Shown: positions 1 to 13,187 of the stretch, piece after piece
Position numbering within the stretch: position 1 is the stretch's first letter
How the letters are laid out: each line of letters begins with the position of its first letter
Assembly (NCBI GenBank): GCA_002104895.1
Contig: MCFG01000269.1
Coordinates: forward strand, 25,001 to 89,000
From: Anaeromyces robustus
Taxonomy: Eukaryota; Neocallimastigomycota; Neocallimastigomycetes; Neocallimastigales; Neocallimastigaceae
Reading direction: 5' to 3'
Length of the DNA: 64,000 nucleotides
Notes under the pieces: generated by a model
The model's database searches: none
Seen by the model: only the letters and a program-made list of their open reading frames with translations
What the model was told of the DNA's origin: nothing
Translations under genes and position numbers: made by a program

Positions 1-556
1 ATTTAATATATGACATAAATAATTTTTTTTGTTATTTTTATAATTATTATTAATTTTATTATTAATAATATTTTTTTATAATAATTATAAAATATTATAT
101 TATTACCTCCTTCATAATCTTCATGTTTATAGAAAATATTTCCTTTTTCTTTTAAGTAAACAGCTAATTATAATTTCATATAATATTAATAATAATAATA
201 GTATATATATATAAATATATTGAAAAAAATTAATATATCATAAATCGAAACGTTGAAAAGAAGTTTTTATTTTGTTAATGAATTGATTAATAAATATAAA
301 TTAAAAAAAAAAAAAATCAAAAATAAACTTACCACTTTCTTCTTCTACACCTTTTGAATCATGTAATTTATCTAATGATGCTTTGATAGCTCTTTGTCTC
401 TTCATATGATTTCTATATTTTTCTATATATAAAATTATTGATTATTAATATATTAATAATAAATCTAATTTTTAATTCTATATTTGAAAATAAATAAAAA
501 TAGTCTTTTTGATCTATTTTATTATTATTGATTCTTATTAAATATTTTATTCATTT

Positions 557-595
<39 letters not shown>

Positions 596-1683
596 TTACC
601 ATCTTCTGATTCACGTGCCGCTGTAGGACGATCACGAGGAGTAAAAGTAATATTAATACGTTGATTAAAAGCTCTTATAGGAGGTGGTGATTTTTTTCCT
701 TCCGATTTTACTGATTTATAATAACGTTGACCTAATTTTTTTAATTCTTTTTCTTTTCTTTGTTCCATTTCTTTTTGAACTTTAGCTTGAATTTCTTCCA
801 TATCAAATTCTTCATCAGAATCAAAATCAGATATCTTTATATATATATATATATTTAGATATATATTTATTATGTATATCGATATTATCGGTATTGTTAA
901 TGTTTTTTTTTATTGTTGTTTTATTGTTATTGTTTGTTGTTTTTAAATAACCATCATAATAATTAATAATAAATCAGAATGATAATTAAACAAGCACATA
1001 AATATTAAAATATATAATATTATTATAATATATATATTAAAGAAAAATTAGATTCCATTTATTATATTATTATTGTAATATAGAATTATATAATAATAAT
1101 ATTATTATTATTTTATTATTTTTTCTTTTCTTTTCTTTTTATTTTTAAGTTATTATTTTTTAATAAAAGATTAATTACATCTTCTATCACTTCTCCTTTA
1201 TATGTATTAATTATATTTTCTTTTGATTCTTCTGTAATTTGATCTTGTAATGGTTTACCATCTTTTAATTCTTCTGTTTTAATAGGATTATTTTCCTCTG
1301 TAATTTCTACTTCAGTTAATCTTTCCCATTCTTTTTCTGGTTCTTTTGATTCTATTACTGTTGTTGATGTTATTTGATTATCATTTGTTGTTTGTTTTAT
1401 TTTTTGTTTTGATTCTGATTGTGATTGTGATGATAATGATTGTTGTTCATGTTTTTGATTATTATTATTATTATTGTTATTATTATTATTTTTTTCTCTT
1501 CTTCTTTTTGCTAATGAATCTAATTTTTCATCTTTTTTCACAAAATCATGAATTTCATCATTTATTATATTATTTTTATGATCATTTTCCCATGGATCTA
1601 TCATTTCATCTGGTTCATTATCATCATTTTCTATATATTCAACAATATTATCTTCTTCATCATTCCAAATATCTATATTATTT

Positions 1684-1715
<32 letters not shown>

Positions 1716-3288
1716 TTCATCACTATTAATTTCTCTTATTCTACCATCATCATTATCTTGATAACGTCTTTTTGAATTTATAAAATTTGGATTATCTTTT
1801 TTTTCACTATTTATCCAAGAATATAAATCTTTCTAAAAGAGAGAGAGAAAAACAATTATTTTTGTAACCAAAAAGAATTTATTTTTTAAAATATATAATA
1901 AAATATAACAGGATTTTTATAATATTTTTTTTTCAATTAATTAAAAAATTATTTAAAAAATATAGAAAAGTGAATAAATATATATATATAATAAAAATAT
2001 ATTAATGTTAAATAAATCATTATTTTATTGAGTGATAAATTTTATTAATTATTATTCAATATAAATAAGTGATATCTTAATTATATTAATTTTTTTTTCT
2101 ATTTTTTTCTTTACTTTTGCTTCTTCTGCTGCTTTATTTTTAATATCTCTAATTTTATCTTTTTCTGCTTTTTCAACATCCATTTGTTTTTGAACTAATT
2201 CTCTTTTTTGATTATTTATGAAAATTCTTTTTTGTTTTTGTTTCTGTAATATTTATATATATATATTTATTTATTGTATAAAAAAATATTAAAAATATTA
2301 TACAAATGAAAAAAAAATGAATAAATATAAAAAAAATAATATTATTAATAAAAATAATTTTAATTATTGATATGAAATATAAAACAATAAAAAAAATTAT
2401 ATATTATTATTATTATTATTATTATTGTTAATAATATTATTGATTTATATATATATAAAAAAAAGAAATATGGTATATATATTATTAAAAAATTACTTCT
2501 TTTGTTTTTTCTAGTGATCTATCAAAAGCTTCTGCTCTTCTTTTTCTAATAAATTCTTTATTTTCTGGTTTATGTTGTTCTTCTTCTGTAAAATATGATG
2601 CTCTACCCCATAATTTTGGTATTTCCTTTTAAACATATATATATATATAGATATAATATATATATATAATTTATACAACAATTCATAATAATTAATATTT
2701 TTTAAATAGAATTTTATAAATAAAAAATATAAAAAAAGTTTTTCTTTTTTTTATTATATAGTTATATATATATTTTTAATTTTGTTATTTATTAATATAT
2801 ATATTTTATTTTATTTTATTTTATTTTTTCTTTTACTTTTTTAATTGATATTTTAACATTGGTTGCTGTAATATTTGCAGAAGAAGTATCTTCATCTACT
2901 TTTTCCAGAAAATCCAATTCAAAGAAAAATGGATTGATATTTATTTTTAAATAACTGTCATTACCTTAATATATATATATATATATATTTAATTGTATTA
3001 TTATATACATTATATATATAATAAATGATATTAGTATAATTTGAATATTTGTTATAATTATTTTCATCTCTTAAATATAATATAAAAATATAGATATGTA
3101 GATTTGAAATATATTTATATATATATTATATTATTTATTTATGGAAAATGTTATATGCATGTAAAAAAATATTAATAAGAATTACAATAAACGTCCACAT
3201 TTTTAGGACTTTTTCCATTTAAAGATACTGTTAAATAAAGATGTTCCTCATCTTCTTGAAATTCATAATCTTTAATTAAAATAGGCAT
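1..3288 (-). CDS. DNAAF4: Dynein axonemal assembly factor 4 (DYX1C1/DNAAF4-like), 3' end beyond the window
   Basis: Eight exons traced on the minus strand: 3288-3186, 2964-2837, 2625-2497, 2243-2115, 1832-1179, 834-600, 422-333, 163-107, continuing past base 1. All junctions are GT-AG and the phases close. Residues 1 to about 77 form a CS (p23-like) domain with the split core DVYCNDSYLKI and INPFFFELDFLE. A charged helical region follows (exons 3-4), then the family's conserved box INITFTPRDRPTAARES in exon 6. Exon 8 starts the first C-terminal TPR helix (YLKEKGNIFYKHEDYEG). In animals and algae this protein acts with HSP90 in cytoplasmic pre-assembly of axonemal dynein arms, so here it would serve the zoospore flagellum. 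Oddity: exon 5 (218 codons) is a low-complexity acidic and Asn-rich insert between helix and box. The start gives the typical MP(I/L) opening of the CS domain. Confidence 0.93.
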
Positions 3289-5084
3289 TTATCTTTGAGT
3301 AATATTAAATATATATATATAATATTTTATATTTTATGTTTTTTAAATAGTTTTATTTATTATTTATTTATTTTTATATTTATGGATATATTTTTTTATA
3401 TCTTATTTTATTTTATTTTATTTTTAATATCTTTATGAAATTCTATGAAATGATAAAAATATTTTTATAATTTTTATAATATTAAAAAAATTATATTATT
3501 TAATGTATTTTTTTTTTTTACCAATAACATTTAAATTAATTAAATAGTTTTATATATATGTTAAAAAATAATAGTAATAATAATAATAATATTTAATAAT
3601 ATTTTTAATTCTTTAATTAAATTAATAATTAATTATTATTTTATAATTATTTCAACTTCCGACTAATTTAAGTAAAAAAAAATTTTTTTATTATATTTTT
3701 TATATAATATAATATTAAATATTTTAATTATCTTTTCTCCAAATATTATTTTATAATTTTATATCATATAAATATTGATTATTATTATATTTTAAAATAC
3801 TATAAAAAAAATTTAACATTTTAATTAGTTTTTTATTAAAAAAAAATAAAAAATAAAAAAATAGAAATAAAAAAAAAAAGAAGAAAAAGAAACAGAAAAC
3901 TCTTTTTGTATATATAAAATATATAAAATATTCAAATTATTCATCAAAGTTTGTGTAACATTTGTAAAAAAAAATCTTTTGAAATTTTTTTTTTTTTTTT
4001 TTTAAGTTTTTATTATATGAAAATATTTGATTATCTTTATTATTTTATGGTATAATAGTTTTTTAATACATTATATGAAAATATATATAACATTAAAAAT
4101 ATTAATTATTCATTATATAGAAAAATGTTAAACTATAACCGTGTTTTCAAATTTTTAAAACACATTTTTAGTTATTTGTTTTTTTTTTTTTATTTTTTTT
4201 ATTTTTTTATGTATTTTATTTTTGTTTTTATTTATTATAATACTTTTTTTTTTAAAGTTTTATTATATTTTATTTTATTAATGTTATTATTATTATTTTT
4301 TTTTAATTTTTATTTTATATTTAAACAACTTCAAACTAGGTAAAACTTTTTTTTAAAATGATGAATTTTTTTTTCATTTTTTTCATTTTTTCATTTTTTC
4401 TTTTTTTTTTTTTTTTTTTTGTAAATTTCTAAAGAATAAAATAATTTACATATAAATTTTTTTTTATACTTCATAATTTTTTTTTTTTTAAAAGGGAGGA
4501 AAAATTAAAAAAAAAAATGTAATAATTAAGAGAACTATATAGGTTACTAATTCTTAATTAAAAAAAGAAATAAAAATTTTTTTTTGTGTATTAATGGTTT
4601 TTTTTTATTATTATGTATAATATAATAATAAAATACACAATTATAATAAAATTAATTATTATGAAAAAAAAATTACATAACTAAGAAAAAAAAAAAAGAA
4701 AAAAAGAAAAAAAGAGACAGATATTTGTAATTAAAAAAAGAAATATAAAAGGTAATATTTTTTTTTCAAAGTTATGTTTAATGTTTTATGGTTTTTTTTT
4801 TTTTTTAAAAAAACTTTTATAAAAAATTATTATTTCTTTTTTAAATTTATAAAAAGAAAAGTACTTTTTATAATATAATATATATTTTAATTTGTTATTT
4901 ATATATAATATATATATATAATATTTTTTTTTTTTAATTTTTTTTTTATTTATTTATAAATTAAAATTTGCAAAATATTTTTGCTATCCAGTTAATTATT
5001 AAAAAAAAATTTTTTTTTGTTATTTATATATTTATATTATTATTAACTTGCAAAAAATTAAAATTTTTGTAAAGTTATTTTTAA

Positions 5085-5136
<52 letters not shown>

Positions 5137-5578
5137 ATTAATTGAACTTAAAAAAGAAAATTATTTATATACTAATTAATATTAAATTAATATTAAGAAT
5201 TTACTATTATTATTATTATCATTAATGGAATAATAAAAGAGATGTAGAAAAAAGATTTTATTTTTTTTTCTCTTTTCAATTTATGAGGTTAAAAAATAAA
5301 TTTATATATAAATAAAAATGAGGTAAAAAAAAAAGGATATAAAAAAATTAAAAATATTTTCTTTTTTAAAAATATATATATACAATATATATATATATAT
5401 TTAAAGTAAAAAAAATAATAAAATAAAATAAAATTAATATTAAAAAAAAAAATAATTATTTAAAATATTTTATCAATTTTAAACTAATAAAATATTTTAA
5501 ATAATTATTATAATTTATATTTTATTATTATTATTTTTTTATATTCTATATTATTGCTTTTTTTCTTTTTAATTTTTT

Positions 5579-5620
<42 letters not shown>

Positions 5621-5704
5621 TATATCAACATTATTGTTATTAATATATCACACACTATACCCATAAATTCATAAATTCAATTTCTGTTCCCTAATTTCTA
5701 TTTC

Positions 5705-5744
<40 letters not shown>

Positions 5745-6075
5745 TTGTTTGCTTTCTTTTTCTTTTTCTTTTTCTTTGTTTCTTTTTTTTTTTTTTTTTA
5801 ATAAAAATTGGTAAATTATATATTATGAAGGAAATTTTAAAGTGATTTAAAGAAAAAGATTATTATTATTATATTTATTTTTTAATTAAAAAATAAAAAG
5901 GTATTGAAAAAAAAAGAAAAATTAATTATTTTATATATATATAGAAAAAGGTGGGTTAAATGAATGATTAATACTCTCATTATTGATTAATTATTGGTTA
6001 ATAATTTATTAATTAATGATTATTGATTTATAATTAATGATTAATGATTAATGGTTATTGATTATTGATTATTGA
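3289..6075. other. Intergenic, no gene seen
   Basis: Very AT-rich spacer between two minus-strand genes, so it should hold the promoter of the DNAAF4-like gene and the 3' end of the phosphatase gene. It contains long T tracts (about 5094-5132, 5583-5611, 5708-5740). The only open frame (4125-4343, plus strand) is a Phe/Tyr/Leu run from T-rich DNA and is not a credible gene. Confidence 0.7.
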
Positions 6076-6283
6076 TTATTGATCATAATTTGTAAATCTA
6101 TCGTAGGTAACGTACATAAGAATTATAGTAATATCATCAACTTTTCTGTATATACAAATTGTAAAAATTAATAATTAATATATATATATATATATATATA
6201 TTATATAATCAATGAAATAAAACATAAGATATTATTAATATATTTGGTACTTCTATTTATTTATTAATATATTTATATTTATA

Positions 6284-6327
<44 letters not shown>

Positions 6328-7970
6328 ATTATTATTATATTTTACCCTCCCGAATAGTATTGACCAGCATTATTAAATTTTTTTGAAAAAGGACTTTCAC
6401 GGTACCAATCTTGTGAATATTTTTTAGCTTGTTGAGTTAATTGGAAAGAAAGTCCTGAAAGAACTTCACTAGTTTCTTTTTCCCATTCATCATATTCTTC
6501 CTTATTTTTAACTTCTGCTTTACTTTCCTTTATATTATTTATATCATCTTTTATTATATTTATTATATCTTCATGATACATATTATCCCAAAGTCCATCT
6601 GTACCTAAAACAATAACATCACCTTCTTCTGCTGTAAATTGATCATCATAAGCATCATGTGGAGTATTTTGTAAATAAGCAATTGAAGTATCTGGAATAA
6701 TTGATAATTGATATGGTGCATTAAAATAATGTTGTTGTTCTTGAGTTTGGAATATAACTTTATTATCTCTAATAACAGTAAAACCTGAATCACCTAAATT
6801 TGTACTATAAACAATACCAGAAACCTTTTTTTTTTTTTTTTTTTTGATAAATACAATAAAATAATGATATAATTTCAAAAGTTATATAATTATATTTATA
6901 ATATATTTAAAAATTAGTTAAATTAATTAAAAGTTTTTTAATATATAAATCTTATATATATTATTTTGTCTTTTTATTTGTAAGATAAATATATATATAT
7001 ATTTTATTTTATTTTTTCAATTTAAGATAATTATATATATATATTTTATTTTATTTTTTCAATTTAAGATAATTATATTATATTTTTTTTATTTTATTTT
7101 AATTTAAATATCTTTTTTCTTACCTTATCTAAAGTTAAAATACATGCAGTTGAACTACCGGCTTTAACTTCTTTCTTTCTTACAACCATATCATAACCAT
7201 CAATTAAAACTGTTTTTGGATCTGGCCAATCATCTAAATCTTCTGATACTTCCTTACATGAATTCATTAAATCCCATGCAAAAAGACTTGGATCAACACC
7301 AGATTTATTCCAACCACCTACACCATCAGCAATACCGAAAACCATAAAATTACTTTGATCTAATTCAAAATAAGCATCTTCACCACAATCTTTTTTACAG
7401 ATAGATGGTAATGTATTTGTACGATAATTTTTTGGTTCATTTGAACAAGAATATAATATTTTGAATTTATGTTTTCCAAGGTGACAAATTTCTTCAGTTG
7501 AAGAGTCATCACTATGGACAATACTAGGTGAAGAAACAATTGTAGCTTCAGAATCAGTTCTTTCGGTATCATGAAGTTTCATTTTTACAGCATATAAATT
7601 ATCATCAATATTTACTTTTTTATTATCAAAATTTTCATCTCCTAAAATATCTAATTCATCTTTATTATTGTATAAAACAAAAATTATAAATAAATTAAAA
7701 AAAAAAAAATTTTTTTTTTTTTATTAGATAATATTTATATTTATATATTTGAATAAATAAAATTAGATATATATATAATGAATATTAAATTAAAATTAAT
7801 ATCAATTAATTTTTTTTATATAATTACCAAATGTTCCCAAATCATTTTCTTCTATTGGTTTATCTTCTGATTTATTTAAAACTTTTTCTTCTTCATCTTC
7901 ATCTTCATCATCTTTGTTATTAAATAGAAAACAAACAAAAAAATTTTTTTAATATACATATATATTAATT

Positions 7971-8002
<32 letters not shown>

Positions 8003-8700
8003 TTTTTTTAAAGTTATCATTAATACATAATATATAACTTTATTTTTTTTTTTAAAAAAAAATAAAAATAAAAATAAAAATAAATACCTTCACTTATTTT
8101 TATATCCTCTATAGATTTTATATCTTCTATTGAATGCATATCTTCTATAGATTTTATATCTTCTAAAGAATCTATTTCTTCTATTGGTTTTATTTCTTCA
8201 AGAGGTTCATCAACTATATCTTTTTCATTTCCTAATAATGGAAAATCATCATAAATATTTTTCTTTAATTCTTTATCAAGATTTATATCCTCTTGATTAT
8301 TACAAACTTGGGTTTCAGCTTTTTCCACCATGGTGTTATACTGCCTTGAAGAATATATTTCAACAGATGTTTCAAAAGGTATATTATTTATATTGAAAAG
8401 TTTTGAAGTATTATTTATAGTATGATAATTATTAATATTTAAAGTATTTTCGTTTTCTTGATTTATTTGATTATTTAAACAAGGTTGTGAAGATAAAATT
8501 TGTTTATTTAAATTACTTCGATAAGAATTAATAGTCTGACTTAAATTATTTTGACTTAAAGTAGAAATAGGTGATTGTATTGTTTTTGATATATTATTAT
8601 TAATTATTTTTTGTTTTGGAAGTACACCTATGATATCAATTGAGTTTATAGAATATAAGCAATTCTTGTATGTATTAATATTATTAATTTTATTAAACAT
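6076..8700 (-). CDS. PTC7/PPTC7-like PP2C-family protein phosphatase with low-complexity N-terminus
   Basis: Five exons: 8700-8088, 7911-7828, 7659-7124, 6824-6346, 6145-6076; predicted 593 residues. The phosphatase domain (about residues 295-585) has every metal-binding motif: GEDAYF (Asp327), GIADGVGGW (Asp344), GDSGF (Asp423), GTDGLWDN (Asp487) and KVDDITVI (Asp574-575). The EQQHYFN segment is typical of the PTC7/PPTC7 group, a metal-dependent Ser/Thr phosphatase located in mitochondria in yeast and animals. Residues 1-255 are an Asn/Ser-rich and then acidic extension with SIEDI(K) repeats and D/E runs, not found in PPTC7. Gut fungi have hydrogenosomes instead of respiring mitochondria, so the compartment is open; the first 30 residues have several Lys but no clear amphipathic presequence. 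A cytosolic azr1-like role is the alternative. Confidence 0.9.
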
Positions 8701-9174
8701 TGACTTTTATGTATATATAAATTTTTATAATTACGATAATTATAATAAATATGAAATAAATATACAATATTTATTTATTATTTATATTTATTATTTATTA
8801 TATATATTATATGTTTTGTATATTATTATAAAAATAAATTCATTTTTTATAATAATAAATAATAGATAAGATGATTTGAAGAAAAAGAAATTTTTTTTAT
8901 ATAAATATTATTATTATTGAGTATATATAGATAGTATGGTATATATAAAAATAAAAAACAAAAAAAATAGATAAAAAAAGAAAAAAAAAAAAGAAAATCT
9001 ATTAGAATTATTATATTTATTTATTTATTTATTTTTTTTTAAAAAAAAAAAGTATTCTGTATTATTATTTCATATAAGATATACTATAAAAAAATTTTTT
9101 TATCATAATATTTCTATTTATATATTTCTTATAAACTTTAAAATATATTATTTCATTTTATATCATGTTCAGTG

Positions 9175-9219
9175 TATATATTCTATAATAAAAATAACTT
9201 TTTTATTATAGAATATATA
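9175..9219. repeat. Perfect 20-bp inverted repeat with 5-nt spacer
   Basis: Arms 9175-9194 and 9200-9219 are exact reverse complements around the spacer taact. It could extrude as a hairpin or be the core of a small palindromic element. Nothing coding is within 450 bp. Confidence 0.85.
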
Positions 9220-10796
9220 TTGATTTATAATATTGAAAGATGATATTTTATTATAAGTTAAATTTATATATTGATTTAAGATTGAATATTTACATTAAAT
9301 TAAGTGTTACGTATCGAATGAATAAACAACTGCGAAATGGTCGGTAATTATGGGATATAAATTTGATTTAATAAATACAAATAAATTAATGTAAAGTTAT
9401 CTATAAATAAATAAACCAAATAAATAAATGTTAAGAAAAATAAATAAAGGAATGATAAATAATAATTAAAAAAAAAAAAAGGAAATCGAATAATAAATTA
9501 ATTTATTTGAATTTCAAAAAAGCTAAGAGACAGAAATTAATTTATAATAAAAAAATTTATAAATAAATTTTTATAGATAAAAATTCATTTTTATAAATAT
9601 ATCTATTATAAAAAATTATTAATTCCTCTTATTGAACTTTTTTTTAATTCAACATAAAAAAATAATAATATTCCTATTATTATTATTTACTGTTTTGCAA
9701 AGGAAGATTGATATGTAATATTAAAAAAAGATAATAAAATCGCAAGGGAAGAAAAAGAAAAAAAAAAAGGGAAAAAATATTTTTGTTAATAATAATTATT
9801 CAATATAAATTTAATATATTATTTAATATAATGTTTTATATATCAATTTACTTTAAAAAAAAAAAAATTTTTTTTTATCTAAATTTAAAAAAAATACATA
9901 ATAATTAATAAAATATAATAAATAATTAATTATTTATAATTAATTACTAATAATAATACGACATAATCTAATATTTAATTCTAATAATTTAAATTTTATT
10001 ATTTAACATATTATATTATTTATTATTTTTATTGTTTTAATAAAAATGTATAAAAGGAATAAAATATTAAACAATTTAATATTCCATTTAATAATTAGCA
10101 TATTACAATATAATACACATTATAATATTATTATATATTATAAATATATTAAAATCAATCAGTATATATTAATAATATACGATCAATGTAATCTAATATA
10201 TAAGGAATTTTTAGTTTTTTGATTATTATAATTAAATCTGTTTGAATAAAAAAAATAATTTATATTATAAATAATATATAATACAATATATTATAATATA
10301 TTATATAATATATTAATAAAATTTGATTAAATTTTTAGATAGATTAATAAAAAAGTTATTCTTATTGTATTCAAATATAGTAAAATTAATTAAAATATAG
10401 AAATATAGAAACGTCAAATTATATATATAATATAATATATACAATATAATACAATATAATATAATATAATATAATATATATAAACGAAATAAAAAATTAT
10501 ATCTTAATAATAATTCTCATAATATTTGTTAATTCATTATATATTAAAGTATATTTTAAAATTATTTTTTCCAAGGTTTTTGGGTATAATAAATAAATAT
10601 TGAATAAATAAATAAATAAAATAAATAAATAAATAAATGAATGAATGTATAAATTAATAAATAAATAAATAAATAAATGAATGAATAAATCCATAACCAA
10701 AAATAGTAAATGTATTTTTTATATACATTTTGTAATAAACAATTTTGGTTAATATATTTTAGAATCAATTATTAACAATTTAAATATATAGAGTTA

Positions 10797-10826
10797 ACTG
10801 CCCAGAAATTTTAAAAAATGGGCAGT
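10797..10826. repeat. Inverted repeat of 8 bp (actgccca / tgggcagt)
   Basis: Two 8-bp arms with a 14-nt A/T-rich loop. It stands out because the arms are GC-richer than the flanks for hundreds of bases. Function unknown. Confidence 0.75.
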
Positions 10827-11747
10827 GACAAAATTAAAAGCTTTTTTTTAAATTAGTTTGAAAAAGAGAGTCATAACACTTTAAAAAGTTAAAAAATTTT
10901 AAATTTCAATATATTACTTAATTACTTTAATTATAAACATTTAAAAATTATCTTCAATAAATTCATGTTTAAATTTTTTATTTTATAATTTGCTTGTTCT
11001 TTCTTTTTTTTTTTTTTTAGGTTAATTTGTTGTTATTAAAAATAAAGTTTGTTATATTTATTAATTTTTATATTGATATTTATTGAAAGAGTTTTTAACA
11101 TTTTAAAGAATTAAAGAATTATACATTAAAATATTTGCCAAATATTTTACTGTAAAAATTAAAATGAAATAATAGAAAAAATAATGATGAAAATAGTAAA
11201 AAATATCAGAAAAAAAATTTACCTTTTAGGAAAAAAGTGAAAATGACATTTACGGTTAAAAAATCTCATTTATTATTTAATATATTCAATTATACATAGT
11301 TATATATATTATAATTAATTATTTATATATTTATTATTTATTTATTTATTTATTTATTAATAATTTGTTAATTATAAATTTTTAAAAAAATTATTTAAAA
11401 GTAAAATATATTTATTTAGTTATTTATTTATTTAATTTATTTATTTATTTATTGTATCAAATAAATTCTCAATTACCTAAATAGGAAATAATCTATATTA
11501 AAATAAAAATAAAAAATAAAAAAAATGAATGTGAAGAATGAAGAATTAATTGATGTTTTTGTTTTTTTATAATAATTTTTTTTTTTAATTTAATTTAATT
11601 CGTAAATAAAAATTTACATTTTTATTAATTCCTTGGTAAGGATTGTGTATAATAAAATATAAATAAAATATAAAATAATATTATAAAATAAATACATTAT
11701 TTATTTGTAATAAATATAAAATAAATATAAAATAAAAAATGTTTGTA

Positions 11748-11750
11748 AAA

Positions 11751-11817
<67 letters not shown>

Positions 11818-11819
11818 AT
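11748..11819. repeat. (AAAT)n tetranucleotide microsatellite
   Basis: Uninterrupted TAAA/AAAT units for about 72 bases; further imperfect (TTTA) tracts flank it at 11.3-11.5 and 11.9-12.1 kb. Confidence 0.9.
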
Positions 11820-12204
11820 TGATTGATTTATTCTGACTAATTATTTTTAATTATTTTTTTTTTTTTAATTTATCTTTTTTTTTTTTTATTTATATTATTT
11901 ATTTATATTATCTTCCTAATGGTAAAACCATCATGAAAAAATATATAAATGAATAAATTGAATATTCATTTATTTATTATTTAATTTATTTATTTATTAT
12001 TTAGTTGATTTATTTATTTTTTATTATATATTCATTTATTTATTATTTAATTTATTTATTATTATTTATTGATTTATTTATTTTTTATTATATACATTTA
12101 TTTATTTATATTTATGAATATATAAATAATTTATAATATTAACTATATAATTAATTCTGTCATTCTTTTACCTAAATCTTTTTTTCTTTTTTTCTATTTT
12201 TTAA

Positions 12205-12316
12205 TTTTTCAATTTTTCTATTTTTCTATTTTTCTATTTTTCTATTTTTCTATTTTTCTATTTTTCTATTTTTTTATTTTTTCTATTTTTCCATTTTTCT
12301 ATTTTTCTATTTTTCT
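12205..12316. repeat. Octamer tandem repeat (ctattttt)n
   Basis: Roughly a dozen copies of an 8-bp C/T/A unit with a few interruptions, on a T-rich strand. Confidence 0.8.
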
Positions 12317-13187
12317 TTTCTAGTTACATTTCAATTTTAAATATAATACAACACAATTACCAAAAAAAAAAAAAAAAAAAAAAAAATTATGATAATAAAT
12401 ATAATAATTAAAATTAAAATTACAATACAGTAATAACAAAAATAATTAAAAAATTATAAAAATAAAAATAGTTGTTGACATTAACATTTTTATTATAACT
12501 TTTTTTTTTATATTAGTGGCTTTTTTTTTTTTCTCTCGTTTATGACGTTTAATAGATTAAAATTAAAAAAAAATTTTTTTTATTAAAAAAAAAAAAAAAA
12601 TTTCAACAATACGATTTATGTATTAATATATATTTATGTATCAATATATAATGTCAAATTTAATTATTTCATTAATTATTATTTATTTATTTATTTATTT
12701 ATATATTTATATTGGTATATAATGTATATTGTATTTTTTTTATAATAAATTATTAATATCATTTATTATATTAAAAAAAGTATTAACAATTAATAAATAT
12801 AACAATTAACAATTAACAATATTTAAAAAATAGTAAATATTATTAATGAAATATATATCATTTAAAATAGTAATATTTTATAAACATTATTTTAACATAC
12901 TTTTTATGAAATTTTTAATATACCACTTTTTATATGAATTAAAATAATATTTTCCCTTTTCAATTAAATACTTCATTATTACTTCATACTTAACAAAATT
13001 GTAATATCATATATATTGTATATATTATTTAAAAATTCTGTTCATATTTTTTTTTTTATTTCCATTCGAACCTATTCATGTTTTTATTTAAATAATACTA
13101 TTTTTCTACTATGGATTTCTTCATTCAATCTTTTTTTTTTTTTTTTTTTTTAAGTTCAATTTTATTTATACAATAAGTTATTTAGAA

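Larger units (their letters stand above)
8701..13187. other. Intergenic, no gene seen; simple repeats and small palindromes
   Basis: About 4.5 kb of AT-rich DNA between two minus-strand genes. It holds the promoter of the phosphatase gene at its left end and the ankyrin gene 3' region at its right end, plus tetranucleotide tracts (10.6 kb, 11.3-12.1 kb), an octamer tract (12.2-12.3 kb) and two perfect inverted repeats described separately. Open frames at 10497-10768 are products of AATA repeats. Confidence 0.7.

Noticed and set aside
1346-1775. Plus-strand hydrophobic frames
   Set aside because: Opposite strand of the acidic insert in the DNAAF4-like gene.
4125-4343. Phe/Tyr-rich small ORF
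   Set aside because: Arises from T-rich DNA; no signal peptide pattern, no homology-like motif and no coding composition.
13060-13082. Minus-strand ggttcgaa as a tRNA T-loop
   Set aside because: Flanks do not pair into a T stem, and no A box or acceptor stem is present.
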